A stretch of 5,978 nt of DNA, taken from NCBI GenBank assembly GCA_021160865.1, contig JAGHBS010000155.1, positions 1-5,978 on the forward strand. The letters run 5' to 3'. Below the pieces are notes generated by a model. The model had not been told where the DNA came from and did no database searches. It saw only the letters and a list, made by a program, of their open reading frames with translations. This DNA is from Planctomycetota bacterium. Lineage in GTDB: Bacteria; Planctomycetota; Phycisphaerae; SM23-33. The translations under genes and the position numbers were made by a program. Below are positions 1-5,978 of this stretch, in pieces (within the stretch, counting starts at the first letter, position 1; every line of letters begins with the position of its first letter).

Positions 1-2
1 TT

Positions 3-713
3 CGTTTGACGCAGTTTACTGCAGATACTTCTAAGGAAATTCAAAAGGCGCTAAAAGCGCTCAATTCTGCCAAGCCACCTGTACGAGGGCTTATTCTGGA
101 CCTAAGATTCAATCCGGGTGGATTATTGACAGCTGCTGTGGATGTAGCTGATGAGTTTCTATCACGAGGGTTAATTGTATACACCAAAGGACGCAATACT
201 CGCAAGATCGAGAAAGTCGCAACGGCTTTAGGGGCATATCAACACGGCCCGCTGGTGGTGCTGATTAATCAATATAGTGCATCGGCAGCAGAGATTGTCT
301 CGGGGGCTATCAAAGATTGGGGAAGGGCTATTATCATCGGAGAACGCACTTTTGGAAAGGGTAGCGTGCAAAGACTTATTCCCCTACGGTTCCACCGTGC
401 AATTCTGAAACTCACAACCGCATATTATTATCTACCTTCGGGCAGATGTATTCATCGCAAAAACGGCTCGAAACTTTGGGGTGTTGATCCAGATGTTCCC
501 GTAAAGGTGACCATCAGACAGATGAATAGATGGGCAGAACTGCAGCAAGAAACCGATTTGTTAAAAACTACCAACTCCGGAAGAAGATTGGATGACTTGC
601 TCAGACGCCAGATTCAACAGGATTATCAACTCCAGACGGCACTATTACTGATAAGGCTAAAATTGCTGGCACAAGGGAAGTGCATATCATCAACCACAAA
701 GATAGCAGCGTAG
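3..713 (+). CDS. C-terminal processing (S41 family) peptidase, 5'-truncated
   Basis: This is the C-terminal part of a tail-specific/carboxy-terminal processing serine protease (CtpA/Prc/CtpB family). Such proteases usually act in the periplasm or at the envelope and trim or degrade proteins from their C-termini. The reading frame is open from the window edge (Arg-Leu-Thr-Gln-Phe), and the TTG at position 6 is an internal Leu rather than a start, because family members continue upstream with a signal/TM segment and a PDZ domain. Numbering from that TTG, the core shows LDLRFNPGG (31-39), the nucleophile Ser93 in YSASAAEI, Lys118 in FGKGSVQ and Gln122. The Ser-to-Lys spacing of 25 and Lys-to-Gln spacing of 4 match the known Ser-Lys-Gln arrangement of CtpB, so it is predicted to be active. 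GVDPDVPV (159-166) closes the catalytic domain. A charged, Leu-rich helical tail follows, of a kind I associate with planctomycete homologues (from memory). The family call is firm; the subgroup is not. Confidence 0.93.
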   Translation, partial: RLTQFTADTSKEIQKALKALNSAKPPVRGLILDLRFNPGGLLTAAVDVADEFLSRGLIVYTKGRNTRKIEKVATALGAYQHGPLVVLINQYSASAAEIVSGAIKDWGRAIIIGERTFGKGSVQRLIPLRFHRAILKLTTAYYYLPSGRCIHRKNGSKLWGVDPDVPVKVTIRQMNRWAELQQETDLLKTTNSGRRLDDLLRRQIQQDYQLQTALLLIRLKLLAQGKCISSTTKIAA

Positions 714-745
714 ATTTATAGATATATCATCACAAGCGTTTTTGA

Positions 746-763
746 GGCATTGCGGTCAGTGCC
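746..763 (+). terminator. hairpin in convergent gap, possible terminator
   Basis: A 7-bp stem (GGCATTG / CAGTGCC, one G-U pair) closes a CGGT tetraloop. It begins 33 bases after the protease stop and lies 25 bases beyond the stop of the convergent LarA-like gene. The plus-strand sequence after the stem (CAATCTTATT) is only moderately T-rich, and there is no T-run after it on the minus strand. It is therefore at best a weak intrinsic terminator, better placed for the plus-strand protease transcript. Confidence 0.4.
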
Positions 764-787
764 CAATCTTATTAAAGAGAGAGAAAG

Positions 788-2056
788 TCAGAATCTTTGC
801 CATTCTGGCGGGTTTTTGAGTTTGTATAACGTCTCACCTGCTCTGGCGATGTAAAATCGACCTTCGTCTTGCTTGTTTTGCCAATCAGCAGGATTTATCG
901 ACGCAGGGTCGCGATATCCGAGATTTACCTTTTTGCATCGTTCCGGTGGGATGCCCGTAGCCAGGGTTACATTCACTCGACATTTTTCAACGCCGTTCTC
1001 GTAAGTTCCAATTCCTCGAACGTGGGTTGAATGTGCCAGCACGCCCCACGGGTATTTTTTGAACTTATCCCATTGTTTCAGGAAGTAATCACGTGTGTGA
1101 TAGCCTATTTCATCAATGATTTTTCCGTGTGTGTATGAAATTTCCGTTACATGTGGAGCGTAGATAATCAATTCGCCTCCATCAGCAACGATGCACTCAG
1201 CCTTGTACATGCATTTACCTGCCGTCCAGATATCGTCGTACATTTCCGGTGCCCTTGCCAGGACTGATTGAAAGGGCTTATCCATATATTCGATGTGAAT
1301 TTTGGCTGATAAATCAGCAGCAGCTGACCATGCCTGCTCAACGTCGCCGAAGTATAAACCGTATACCCCTTCCTTGCTGGTGACGAGACACAGGGCAGAT
1401 TTATCTACCTTAATCATATCAGCGGCACGATCAATGGTAGCACGAACAGGTGTGTATTTTGTGCCGATAATCTTTGGATTGGTTATCACTGCACCGAGCC
1501 AGTGGAAGAAATTCAATAATTCCTCCCCGCATATTCCAGGAAAAAAATACTTATTCCCGCCGGAAAATCCTACAACTTCATGAGGAAACACCGGACCGAC
1601 GATTAGCACCTTGTTATAGTCATATATCAAACGGTTAATCGTTACCGGCACATCCATCTTGAACAGCCCGTTGGTGATTTGCTCCACCTGCTCTGCAGTA
1701 AGTTTGCCAATTTCGAGAAGGGCTTGGGGATTTTTCCATTGATGATTGAATACCTTTGAGTTGCCGAAGGTTTCAGACCATTTTCCTTGCTCGATGCCGA
1801 AGAGTTTGGCAATTTGCTGTTCGGTTAGTTCCGGATGCGTTCCTAATGCGACGAGGAAATCCATCTTCGATGCTCGCCTGCCGAGGTATTCATTCAGGGT
1901 TCTTGCGATCAATGGCAAGGGGCAGGTGCGAGTAAGATCAGGTACTATTGTAAGAACGGACTTACCATCGGCAGCCATTTCGTCAGCAGCCTGGGCGATA
2001 ATGGATTTAATTTCCTCCTCGGTAAGTAACTTATCTGGGTTGCCCTTACCTATCAT
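788..2056 (-). CDS. LarA-family nickel-pincer (NPN) racemase/epimerase homologue
   Basis: This is a complete 422-residue protein of the lactate racemase N-terminal (DUF2088) family. The characterised member LarA interconverts D- and L-lactate by hydride transfer using a nickel-pincer nucleotide bound to a lysine. Relatives act on other 2-hydroxy acids. Visible landmarks are D40-L-T-R43, His74 in ALGTHPE, His159 in PHEVVGFSGG, Lys169 in GGNKYFFPG and His185 in NFFHW. The spacings D-to-R (3), His159-to-Lys169 (10) and Lys169-to-His185 (16) equal those of Lactiplantibacillus LarA (D72/R75, H174/K184, H200). This predicts that Lys169 carries the cofactor and His185 ligates nickel. Lys281 aligns with LarA Lys298, while LarA Gln295 appears replaced by Thr278, so the substrate probably differs from lactate. 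The protein should be cytosolic. The ATG at 2056 has only a weak GGAA upstream. It is transcribed divergently from the hydroxyacid dehydrogenase. No larB, larC or larE is in the window. The family is sure; the substrate is unknown. Confidence 0.92.
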   Translation of the reverse strand: MIGKGNPDKLLTEEEIKSIIAQAADEMAADGKSVLTIVPDLTRTCPLPLIARTLNEYLGRRASKMDFLVALGTHPELTEQQIAKLFGIEQGKWSETFGNSKVFNHQWKNPQALLEIGKLTAEQVEQITNGLFKMDVPVTINRLIYDYNKVLIVGPVFPHEVVGFSGGNKYFFPGICGEELLNFFHWLGAVITNPKIIGTKYTPVRATIDRAADMIKVDKSALCLVTSKEGVYGLYFGDVEQAWSAAADLSAKIHIEYMDKPFQSVLARAPEMYDDIWTAGKCMYKAECIVADGGELIIYAPHVTEISYTHGKIIDEIGYHTRDYFLKQWDKFKKYPWGVLAHSTHVRGIGTYENGVEKCRVNVTLATGIPPERCKKVNLGYRDPASINPADWQNKQDEGRFYIARAGETLYKLKNPPEWQRF

Positions 2057-2101
2057 TTTGCATTTCCATAATGTATTAAGATTCTGACCTCGTATTTACG
2101 T

Positions 2102-2131
2102 ATTTTAATAGCTCTTGCTATACGATGGTAA
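2102..2131 (-). promoter_or_regulatory. candidate promoter for the LarA-like gene
   Basis: On the minus strand, TTACCA (2126-2131, four of six matches to the -35 consensus) is followed after 18 bases by TAAAAT (2102-2107, five of six matches to the -10 consensus). Initiation would fall near 2095, leaving a leader of about 40 bases before the ATG at 2056. The call rests on consensus matching only. Confidence 0.33.
2108..2121. promoter_or_regulatory. short inverted repeat inside promoter spacer, operator-like
   Basis: ATAGC and GCTAT are perfect 5-base inverted arms around TCTT. They lie wholly within the spacer of the candidate promoter for the LarA-like gene. A dyad in that position suits a repressor or a spacer-binding activator, but it is short and could be chance. 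An 8-base imperfect direct repeat (CGTATTTA / CGTATTTT, 2091-2106) lies just downstream, next to the expected transcription start. Confidence 0.25.
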
Positions 2132-2245
2132 TGATAAATATCCCTCGGTGCCTCTTTTATTTTGTTAGAAGGGTGCCGGTGGATTTCCCTCACTGAATAC
2201 CTAAATACAAGATAGGAGTTGTCATTTTGGCGACAGCCGATCTTT

Positions 2246-2251
2246 TATAAT
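2246..2251 (+). promoter_or_regulatory. perfect -10 box (TATAAT) before the dehydrogenase operon
   Basis: An exact TATAAT lies 60 bases before the ATG at 2312. The nearest -35-like hexamer, TTGTCA (2219-2224, five of six matches), is 21 bases upstream, which is longer than the usual 17. A promoter here would initiate near 2258 and give a leader of about 54 bases. It would also place the in-frame TTG at 2219 upstream of transcription, favouring the ATG at 2312 as the start. This is inference from consensus only. Confidence 0.35.
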
Positions 2252-2311
2252 TTCTCATCTGGTTTTATCGCTGATTTACATGTGGGGTTTAATTCAATAT
2301 ATTGTCTTCTC

Positions 2312-3304
2312 ATGACCAAGGGTTTATTCATTTTGGATAAGATAGCGTATGAGAAGGTCTATGCTGGGCGCGTATCCGAGGAGATAAACCGGCTTGTTGA
2401 AATATACGCTCCTCCAATATCTCCCGATTCGCTCAAAGGGGACTTATCTATCCTGCACGATGCTGATGTTATCTTCTCTGGCTGGGGTGGGCCATTGATG
2501 GATGAGGAGTTTTTATCAGCCGCCACCAATCTCAAGGCAGTGTTTTACGGGGCAGGTACGATTAAGTACATCGTGACCGAAGCGTTCTGGAAAAGGGGCA
2601 TCGTCATCACTTCTGCCTACGCTGCCAATGCGATACCCGTATCAGAATATACCGTCTCTCAGATATTGTTTTGTCTCAAGCGTGGCTGGTATTTTGCCCT
2701 CGCGATAAAACGTGATGGAAAATACCCCCCGCTTGAGAATATCCCCGGTGCATATGGTTCTACGGTGGGGATAATATCGCTTGGTGCGATAGGTAAACGA
2801 GTATGCAAGTTGCTTGGTGCCTTCGACCTGAAGGTAATTGCATATGATCCCTTCGCGGATGATGAACTTGCTTCGCAGCTTGGCGTTGAACTTCGTTCGC
2901 TTGATGATATATTTCGGTATTCGGATGTAGTTTCCTTGCATACGCCGTTGTTGAAGGAAACCGTCGGGATGATAAGGGGCGAGCATTTTGCGATGATGAA
3001 GCCCTATGCTTCTTTCATTAATACCGCTCGAGGGGCTATTGTCAGGGAAGATGAAATGGTAGAAGTCCTTCGCAAGCGGAGCGATATAACGGCAGTGCTT
3101 GATGTAACTTCGCCCGAGCCGCCGCGGGAAGATTCCCCGCTTTATACCTTGCCGAACGTTATCCTCACGCCTCACATTGCTGGTTCGATGGGCAGGGAGT
3201 GCCGACGAATGGGTGAGTATGTCCTTGAAGAATTGAAACGCTGGCTGGCAGGTGAACCGTTGAAGTGGCAAATAACACGTGAAAAGGCAGCAATAATGGC
3301 ATAA
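2312..3304 (+). CDS. D-isomer-specific 2-hydroxyacid dehydrogenase, NAD-type
   Basis: This 330-residue cytosolic enzyme is predicted to interconvert a D-2-hydroxy acid and its 2-keto acid with NAD(H). The catalytic set is complete: Arg240 in NTARGAI, Glu269 in SPEPP and His288 in LTPHIAGS. The nucleotide-binding Rossmann segment is VGIISLGAIGK (152-162), where Ser156 stands at the first glycine of the usual GxGxxG. Asp179 at the end of the second strand (IAYDP) favours NAD over NADP. The N-terminal substrate domain includes IFSGWGGP (54-61) and FYGAG (78-82), a style I associate with the less-characterised 2-Hacid_dh_8-type dehydrogenases. The frame is open back to a TTG at 2219, but those 31 extra residues do not look like the family and the AGGAG there abuts the TTG, so I use the ATG at 2312, which itself lacks a clear ribosome binding site. 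It lies 22 bases before the TIM-barrel gene and is divergent from the LarA-like gene. The substrate is unknown. Confidence 0.92.
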   Translation: MTKGLFILDKIAYEKVYAGRVSEEINRLVEIYAPPISPDSLKGDLSILHDADVIFSGWGGPLMDEEFLSAATNLKAVFYGAGTIKYIVTEAFWKRGIVITSAYAANAIPVSEYTVSQILFCLKRGWYFALAIKRDGKYPPLENIPGAYGSTVGIISLGAIGKRVCKLLGAFDLKVIAYDPFADDELASQLGVELRSLDDIFRYSDVVSLHTPLLKETVGMIRGEHFAMMKPYASFINTARGAIVREDEMVEVLRKRSDITAVLDVTSPEPPREDSPLYTLPNVILTPHIAGSMGRECRRMGEYVLEELKRWLAGEPLKWQITREKAAIMA

Positions 3305-3314
3305 AAACTATTGC

Positions 3315-3326
3315 AGGAGAGGTGAT
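3315..3326 (+). promoter_or_regulatory. strong ribosome binding site of the TIM-barrel gene
   Basis: AGGAG (3315-3319) stands 7 bases before the ATG at 3327, and a second purine-rich match, GAGGTGAT, overlaps it up to the start. This fixes the start codon. It is the clearest Shine-Dalgarno site in the window, in contrast to the poor sites before the dehydrogenase and the LarA-like gene. Confidence 0.8.
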
Positions 3327-4094
3327 ATGATTCATTCAGGATTGGTATCAGTTACGTTCAGGAAACTTTCGCCCGAAGAGATTGTGAGTTTAGTATCGAA
3401 GGCAGGGCTCGAAGCAATCGAATGGGGAGGCGACATTCATGTTCCACACGGTCAGGTTGACCGTGCCAAGGATGTCCGCAAGATGACCGAAGACGCGGGG
3501 ATAAAGATGCCTTCCTATGGTTCATATTACAGCGTCGGGCACGAAGAAGAATCCGTATCGTTCCATGCGGTTTTGGACTCTGCCGTGGAGCTGGGGGTGC
3601 AGACTATCCGTGTCTGGGCAGGGAAGAAGGGTTCGAATGAAGCCGATGCTGATTATCGCAAGATTATCGTCGAGGATTCCCAGCGGATAGCTCGGCTGGC
3701 TTACGAGGCAGGAATTGGCATCGCCTATGAATATCATTCAAATACGCTGACTGATACTCACGAATCGGCAGTAAGATTATTGAAAGATGTGGCTGCTGAT
3801 AATGTCGGTACTTACTGGCAGCCGCCTGAGAAGTTGAACCTTGAGCAGTGTTTGGAGGGGCTTGAGGCAATTTTGCCCTGGCTTGTCAATGTACATGTTT
3901 ATAACGAGGATGATGAAACGGAGGAATTATTACCCCTGGCTGGTGGTGAGGATCGGTGGATGCGGTATCTGAAGGTAATTGCCTCGACTGGCCGGGAGCA
4001 TTTTGCAATGCTGGAGTTCGTCAGGGGCAATTCGCCCGATGCCTTTCTGGAAGATGCCAGGGTTCTCAAGGATTGGCTCAGCCGGTTGGACTAA
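3327..4094 (+). CDS. sugar phosphate isomerase/epimerase-like TIM-barrel protein
   Basis: This 255-residue protein has the xylose isomerase-like TIM-barrel fold (AP endonuclease 2 superfamily). The group contains sugar and keto-sugar epimerases, isomerases and inosose dehydratase-like enzymes that use one divalent metal. The barrel strands are visible as GLEAIEWGG (27-35), a strand at 91-97 ending in RVWAG, GIAYEYH (131-137), VNVHVYNED (187-195) and FAMLEFVRG (226-234). Likely metal ligands are Glu135, His190 and Glu230. The fourth site, normally Asp, appears as Gln165 in GTYWQPP, so the metal site is either unusual or uses a Gln as some subgroups may. There is no signal peptide, so it should be cytosolic. 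It is translated from a strong ribosome binding site 22 bases after the dehydrogenase, so the two are almost certainly one operon and probably act in the same pathway. The fold is confident; the reaction and substrate cannot be named. Confidence 0.88.
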   Translation: MIHSGLVSVTFRKLSPEEIVSLVSKAGLEAIEWGGDIHVPHGQVDRAKDVRKMTEDAGIKMPSYGSYYSVGHEEESVSFHAVLDSAVELGVQTIRVWAGKKGSNEADADYRKIIVEDSQRIARLAYEAGIGIAYEYHSNTLTDTHESAVRLLKDVAADNVGTYWQPPEKLNLEQCLEGLEAILPWLVNVHVYNEDDETEELLPLAGGEDRWMRYLKVIASTGREHFAMLEFVRGNSPDAFLEDARVLKDWLSRLD

Positions 4095-4131
4095 TGTCAG
4101 CGTATTAGTATTTTAGCATTGTTGTGTATTT

Positions 4132-5391
4132 TCAGTCGGCTTGAGTCATATCTGCTGGTTTGCTTATTGGTAAAGGAATCGGTCTTCTCCGGTACCGGTA
4201 ATAGATAAATATCTGGGCGATTAATGCCAGGATGATTACACTCGCCATTACAGGAAAGATTTGTCTAAGTCCGATGAGTCTTGCCAGTGCTCCGCCGCCA
4301 AGTGAGCCGATCATATATCCGCCCGAGGTGCATATTTCGTGAATGGAAGTTGCGTGAATTCGACGCTTGGTGATAGAGACAGCGTAATACAAATCAGATA
4401 TGAAATATACCGATAGGCCAAGCGCTGCCGCAATACTGTATGTGCCGAGTTGCCATGCCGACGTGCTGGTGGATATTGCCAATACCATAATGGCTATCAG
4501 TATTTGGATACTCCAGAAGAATGACTTATTATAATGCCATCGTGTAGTTCTTCCCATCAGTAAGAAGCCGCACATCAGGGCTATTCCAACACCGGCACCG
4601 ATAGGCGCATGCAAATTTGGACCAATTCCCATTTGTTTCATGAGTGATACCATGGGGAATTGGATTGTACCTAAGGTTGCGCCAGCGACAATAGTGGCGA
4701 TTATGGACATAATGCGAAAAACCACAGCCTCGGGTGAGGGTTTTTCCGATTTGTCCCATTGTTGCCTTATCAGATTTTCCTTCCGATGATAAGCAGAGGC
4801 TGCCATGATGATTGCACCGACTACAATGATAACCGTTGTTATGTAGGGCAATAAGTGTGATGACCATCTCGACCAAAGCCAGCCACTTATCAAGTATCCG
4901 ATGACCGAGCCGAGATACACGCTAAAACTAAATAGCGTTATGCGTTTATTGAGTTGGCCTCCCTGATGTCCTACGCTAAGCCATCCTACCAGGGGAGGCC
5001 AGACCATCCCGGAAACTGCCCCCTCAATTCCTATAATCATCAGCAACAATGCTACCGAAGGCATAAGAGGCATAATCGTGATCAAGCAAGCACTTGCCGT
5101 CATAGCCATCATTATCATTTTTCTGGCGTTTACTTTGTCGGCGTGAGGACCGATTAACAGACAAAATATGATGTACCCCAGTGTCCAAACCGCTCCGATT
5201 GCACCAACGGCTACGCTTCCACCGTGAAGGACGTTCATAGTCCACCACGGCCAGGTGACCATCAATATCCCGCTGCGCATCCCGAAGAGGAATCCACAAG
5301 CGTACAGCACAAGGGCTGAACGCCTCCATTGTGAGACGAGGATAATCGGTAGTGGTCGAATCTTCACCATTGGCACATTTTCACAAGGCAA
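4132..5391 (-). CDS. MFS transporter, 12 predicted membrane helices
   Basis: This 419-residue inner-membrane protein resembles the Major Facilitator Superfamily, whose members move small molecules by uniport, symport or antiport. Hydrophobic segments fall near residues 25-45, 60-82, 90-108, 112-135, 152-172 and 182-202. After a charged cytoplasmic loop (203-222), six more fall near 225-245, 262-282, 290-308, 315-337, 352-373 and 377-398. The loop between helices 2 and 3, GPHADKVNARK (81-91), fits the MFS signature (G-x-x-x-D-x-x-x-x-R-K). The C-terminal tail is basic and proline-rich. The start is uncertain: TTG at 5391 has GAGG directly against it, and an in-frame ATG at 5370 would give 412 residues. 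The gene converges on the dehydrogenase/TIM-barrel operon with only 37 bases between stops and lies downstream of dapF on the same strand. Carriage of that pathway's substrate is suggested by position only; drug export or another solute is equally open. Confidence 0.85.
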   Translation of the reverse strand: MPCENVPMVKIRPLPIILVSQWRRSALVLYACGFLFGMRSGILMVTWPWWTMNVLHGGSVAVGAIGAVWTLGYIIFCLLIGPHADKVNARKMIMMAMTASACLITIMPLMPSVALLLMIIGIEGAVSGMVWPPLVGWLSVGHQGGQLNKRITLFSFSVYLGSVIGYLISGWLWSRWSSHLLPYITTVIIVVGAIIMAASAYHRKENLIRQQWDKSEKPSPEAVVFRIMSIIATIVAGATLGTIQFPMVSLMKQMGIGPNLHAPIGAGVGIALMCGFLLMGRTTRWHYNKSFFWSIQILIAIMVLAISTSTSAWQLGTYSIAAALGLSVYFISDLYYAVSITKRRIHATSIHEICTSGGYMIGSLGGGALARLIGLRQIFPVMASVIILALIAQIFIYYRYRRRPIPLPISKPADMTQAD

Positions 5392-5428
5392 CCTCGATGT
5401 TGCAGGGGAGTTATGCTATATCTACAGG

Positions 5429-5434
5429 ATTATA
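5429..5434 (-). promoter_or_regulatory. perfect -10 box (TATAAT) before the MFS gene
   Basis: Read on the minus strand, this is an exact TATAAT, 37 bases before the TTG at 5391 and 58 before the ATG at 5370. No good -35 hexamer is found 16-18 bases upstream. If real, the transporter has its own transcript rather than depending on dapF read-through across the 114-base gap. Confidence 0.33.
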
Positions 5435-5505
5435 ATACAAGGCAAATTTACTGCTTCGTGAAGGAAATTATTTGACGCCCTCCCCGGTGGGTGTTCATTG
5501 CGATT

Positions 5506-5978
5506 TTACATGGCTTTTTCAGGCCAATCGCCTGTAAAGACCTCCTCAGCCGGGCCTGTCATGTAAACGTGATTGTTATCAGCAGAGCAGTACAGTTTCA
5601 AATCTCCACCTGGCAGATGTGCGAGAATTTCCCTCTCGGTGAGGTCGTTGAGCATCCCTGCGACGCATACAGCAGAAGCGCCCGTACCACAGGCAAGCGT
5701 TTCACCACTTCCGCGTTCCCATGTTCGCATTATTACTTCCTTTTGAGAAAGCACCTTCGCAAAATGGACGTTCACCCGGCTGGGAAACAACGGATGGTTT
5801 TCAATCATCGGGCCTATCTCGTGGAGCGGTACTTCCTCCACGTTATCGACGAATATGACCGCATGGGGATTTCCCATCGAGACGCAAGTCATTTTGAAGA
5901 TGCCCTTGGGTGTTTCGATGGGAATGCCAATTGCTCGTTCCTGCGCGATTTTTACCGGAATTTCAGATGGTTCAAGAA
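5506..5978 (-). CDS. dapF: diaminopimelate epimerase, N-terminus outside window
   Basis: DapF converts LL-diaminopimelate to meso-diaminopimelate, without a cofactor, using two cysteines. The product feeds lysine and peptidoglycan synthesis in the cytosol. About 156 C-terminal residues are present, and the frame stays open through the window edge. The segment upstream of the internal Met codon at 5892 (reading EPSEIPVKIAQERAIGIP and on) also fits the protein, so that Met is not the start. Diagnostic motifs are SMGNPHAV, RTWERGSGET and LACGTGASAV. The Cys in ACGTGAS is the second active-site cysteine (Cys217 in Haemophilus/E. coli numbering), and Glu in ERGSGE is part of the diaminopimelate-binding site. 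The first active cysteine lies in the missing half. The C-terminus is complete, ending in a TAA stop. It shares a strand with the MFS gene, 114 bases upstream of it, with no functional link evident. Confidence 0.95.
   Translation of the reverse strand, partial: LEPSEIPVKIAQERAIGIPIETPKGIFKMTCVSMGNPHAVIFVDNVEEVPLHEIGPMIENHPLFPSRVNVHFAKVLSQKEVIMRTWERGSGETLACGTGASAVCVAGMLNDLTEREILAHLPGGDLKLYCSADNNHVYMTGPAEEVFTGDWPEKAM

Noticed and set aside
1302..2087. Two plus-strand open frames (93 and 113 codons) opposite the LarA-like gene
   Set aside because: Both are antisense shadows of a well-supported coding sequence and have no family-like motifs.
2219..2311. N-terminal extension of the dehydrogenase from the TTG at 2219
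   Set aside because: The 31 residues do not resemble the family, AGGAG directly abuts the TTG, and the stretch contains a perfect TATAAT. The protein from the ATG at 2312 begins like other family members.
2642..3271. A 209-codon open frame antisense to the dehydrogenase
   Set aside because: It lies wholly inside a gene with full catalytic motifs on the other strand, and its translation shows no recognisable domain.
4095..4131. Possible bidirectional terminator between the TIM-barrel and MFS genes
   Set aside because: The 37 bases are AT-rich, but I find no stable inverted repeat.
4529..5329. Several open frames of 67-115 codons overlapping the MFS gene
   Set aside because: They are out-of-frame or antisense shadows with no domain features, while the MFS frame has 12 hydrophobic segments and the loop signature.
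5474..5495. Imperfect GC-rich hairpin (ACGCCC / GGGTGT arms) after dapF, as a terminator
   Set aside because: On the minus strand, where dapF is transcribed, one pair is a mismatch and no T-run follows the stem.

Overview
The window looks like chromosomal DNA from a bacterium of moderate base composition. It is probably a member of the Planctomycetota (Phycisphaerae-like). That guess is inference, resting on two things: the C-terminal style of the S41 protease, and the combination of a LarA-like protein, a D-2-hydroxyacid dehydrogenase, a TIM-barrel epimerase and weak or missing Shine-Dalgarno sites. No rRNA, tRNA, CRISPR array or mobile element was seen.

Layout. (1) Positions 3-713 (+) hold the 3' two-thirds or less of a C-terminal-processing (S41) protease; its start lies before the window. 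(2) A small hairpin sits in the 74-base convergent gap. (3) Positions 788-2056 (-) encode a complete LarA-family (lactate racemase-like, nickel-pincer nucleotide) protein. (4) Positions 2057-2311 are a divergent regulatory region with a candidate promoter for each side. (5) Positions 2312-3304 (+) encode a D-isomer-specific 2-hydroxyacid dehydrogenase. After 22 bases comes a sugar-phosphate isomerase/epimerase-like TIM barrel at 3327-4094 (+) with a strong ribosome binding site; the two form a probable operon. (6) A 12-helix MFS transporter converges on that operon at 4132-5391 (-). (7) Positions 5506-5978 (-) hold the C-terminal part of diaminopimelate epimerase (dapF); its start lies beyond the window.

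How they may work together. The central block places a predicted C2 racemase/epimerase of 2-hydroxy acids next to an NAD-type D-2-hydroxyacid dehydrogenase and a TIM-barrel isomerase, with a permease adjoining. A coherent reading is a small pathway for a 2-hydroxy acid or sugar acid. The permease would move it, the LarA-like enzyme would invert C2, the dehydrogenase would interconvert the D-form with the 2-keto acid, and the TIM-barrel enzyme would act on a related sugar or keto compound. The substrate cannot be read from the sequence. The flanking protease and dapF look like unrelated housekeeping genes.
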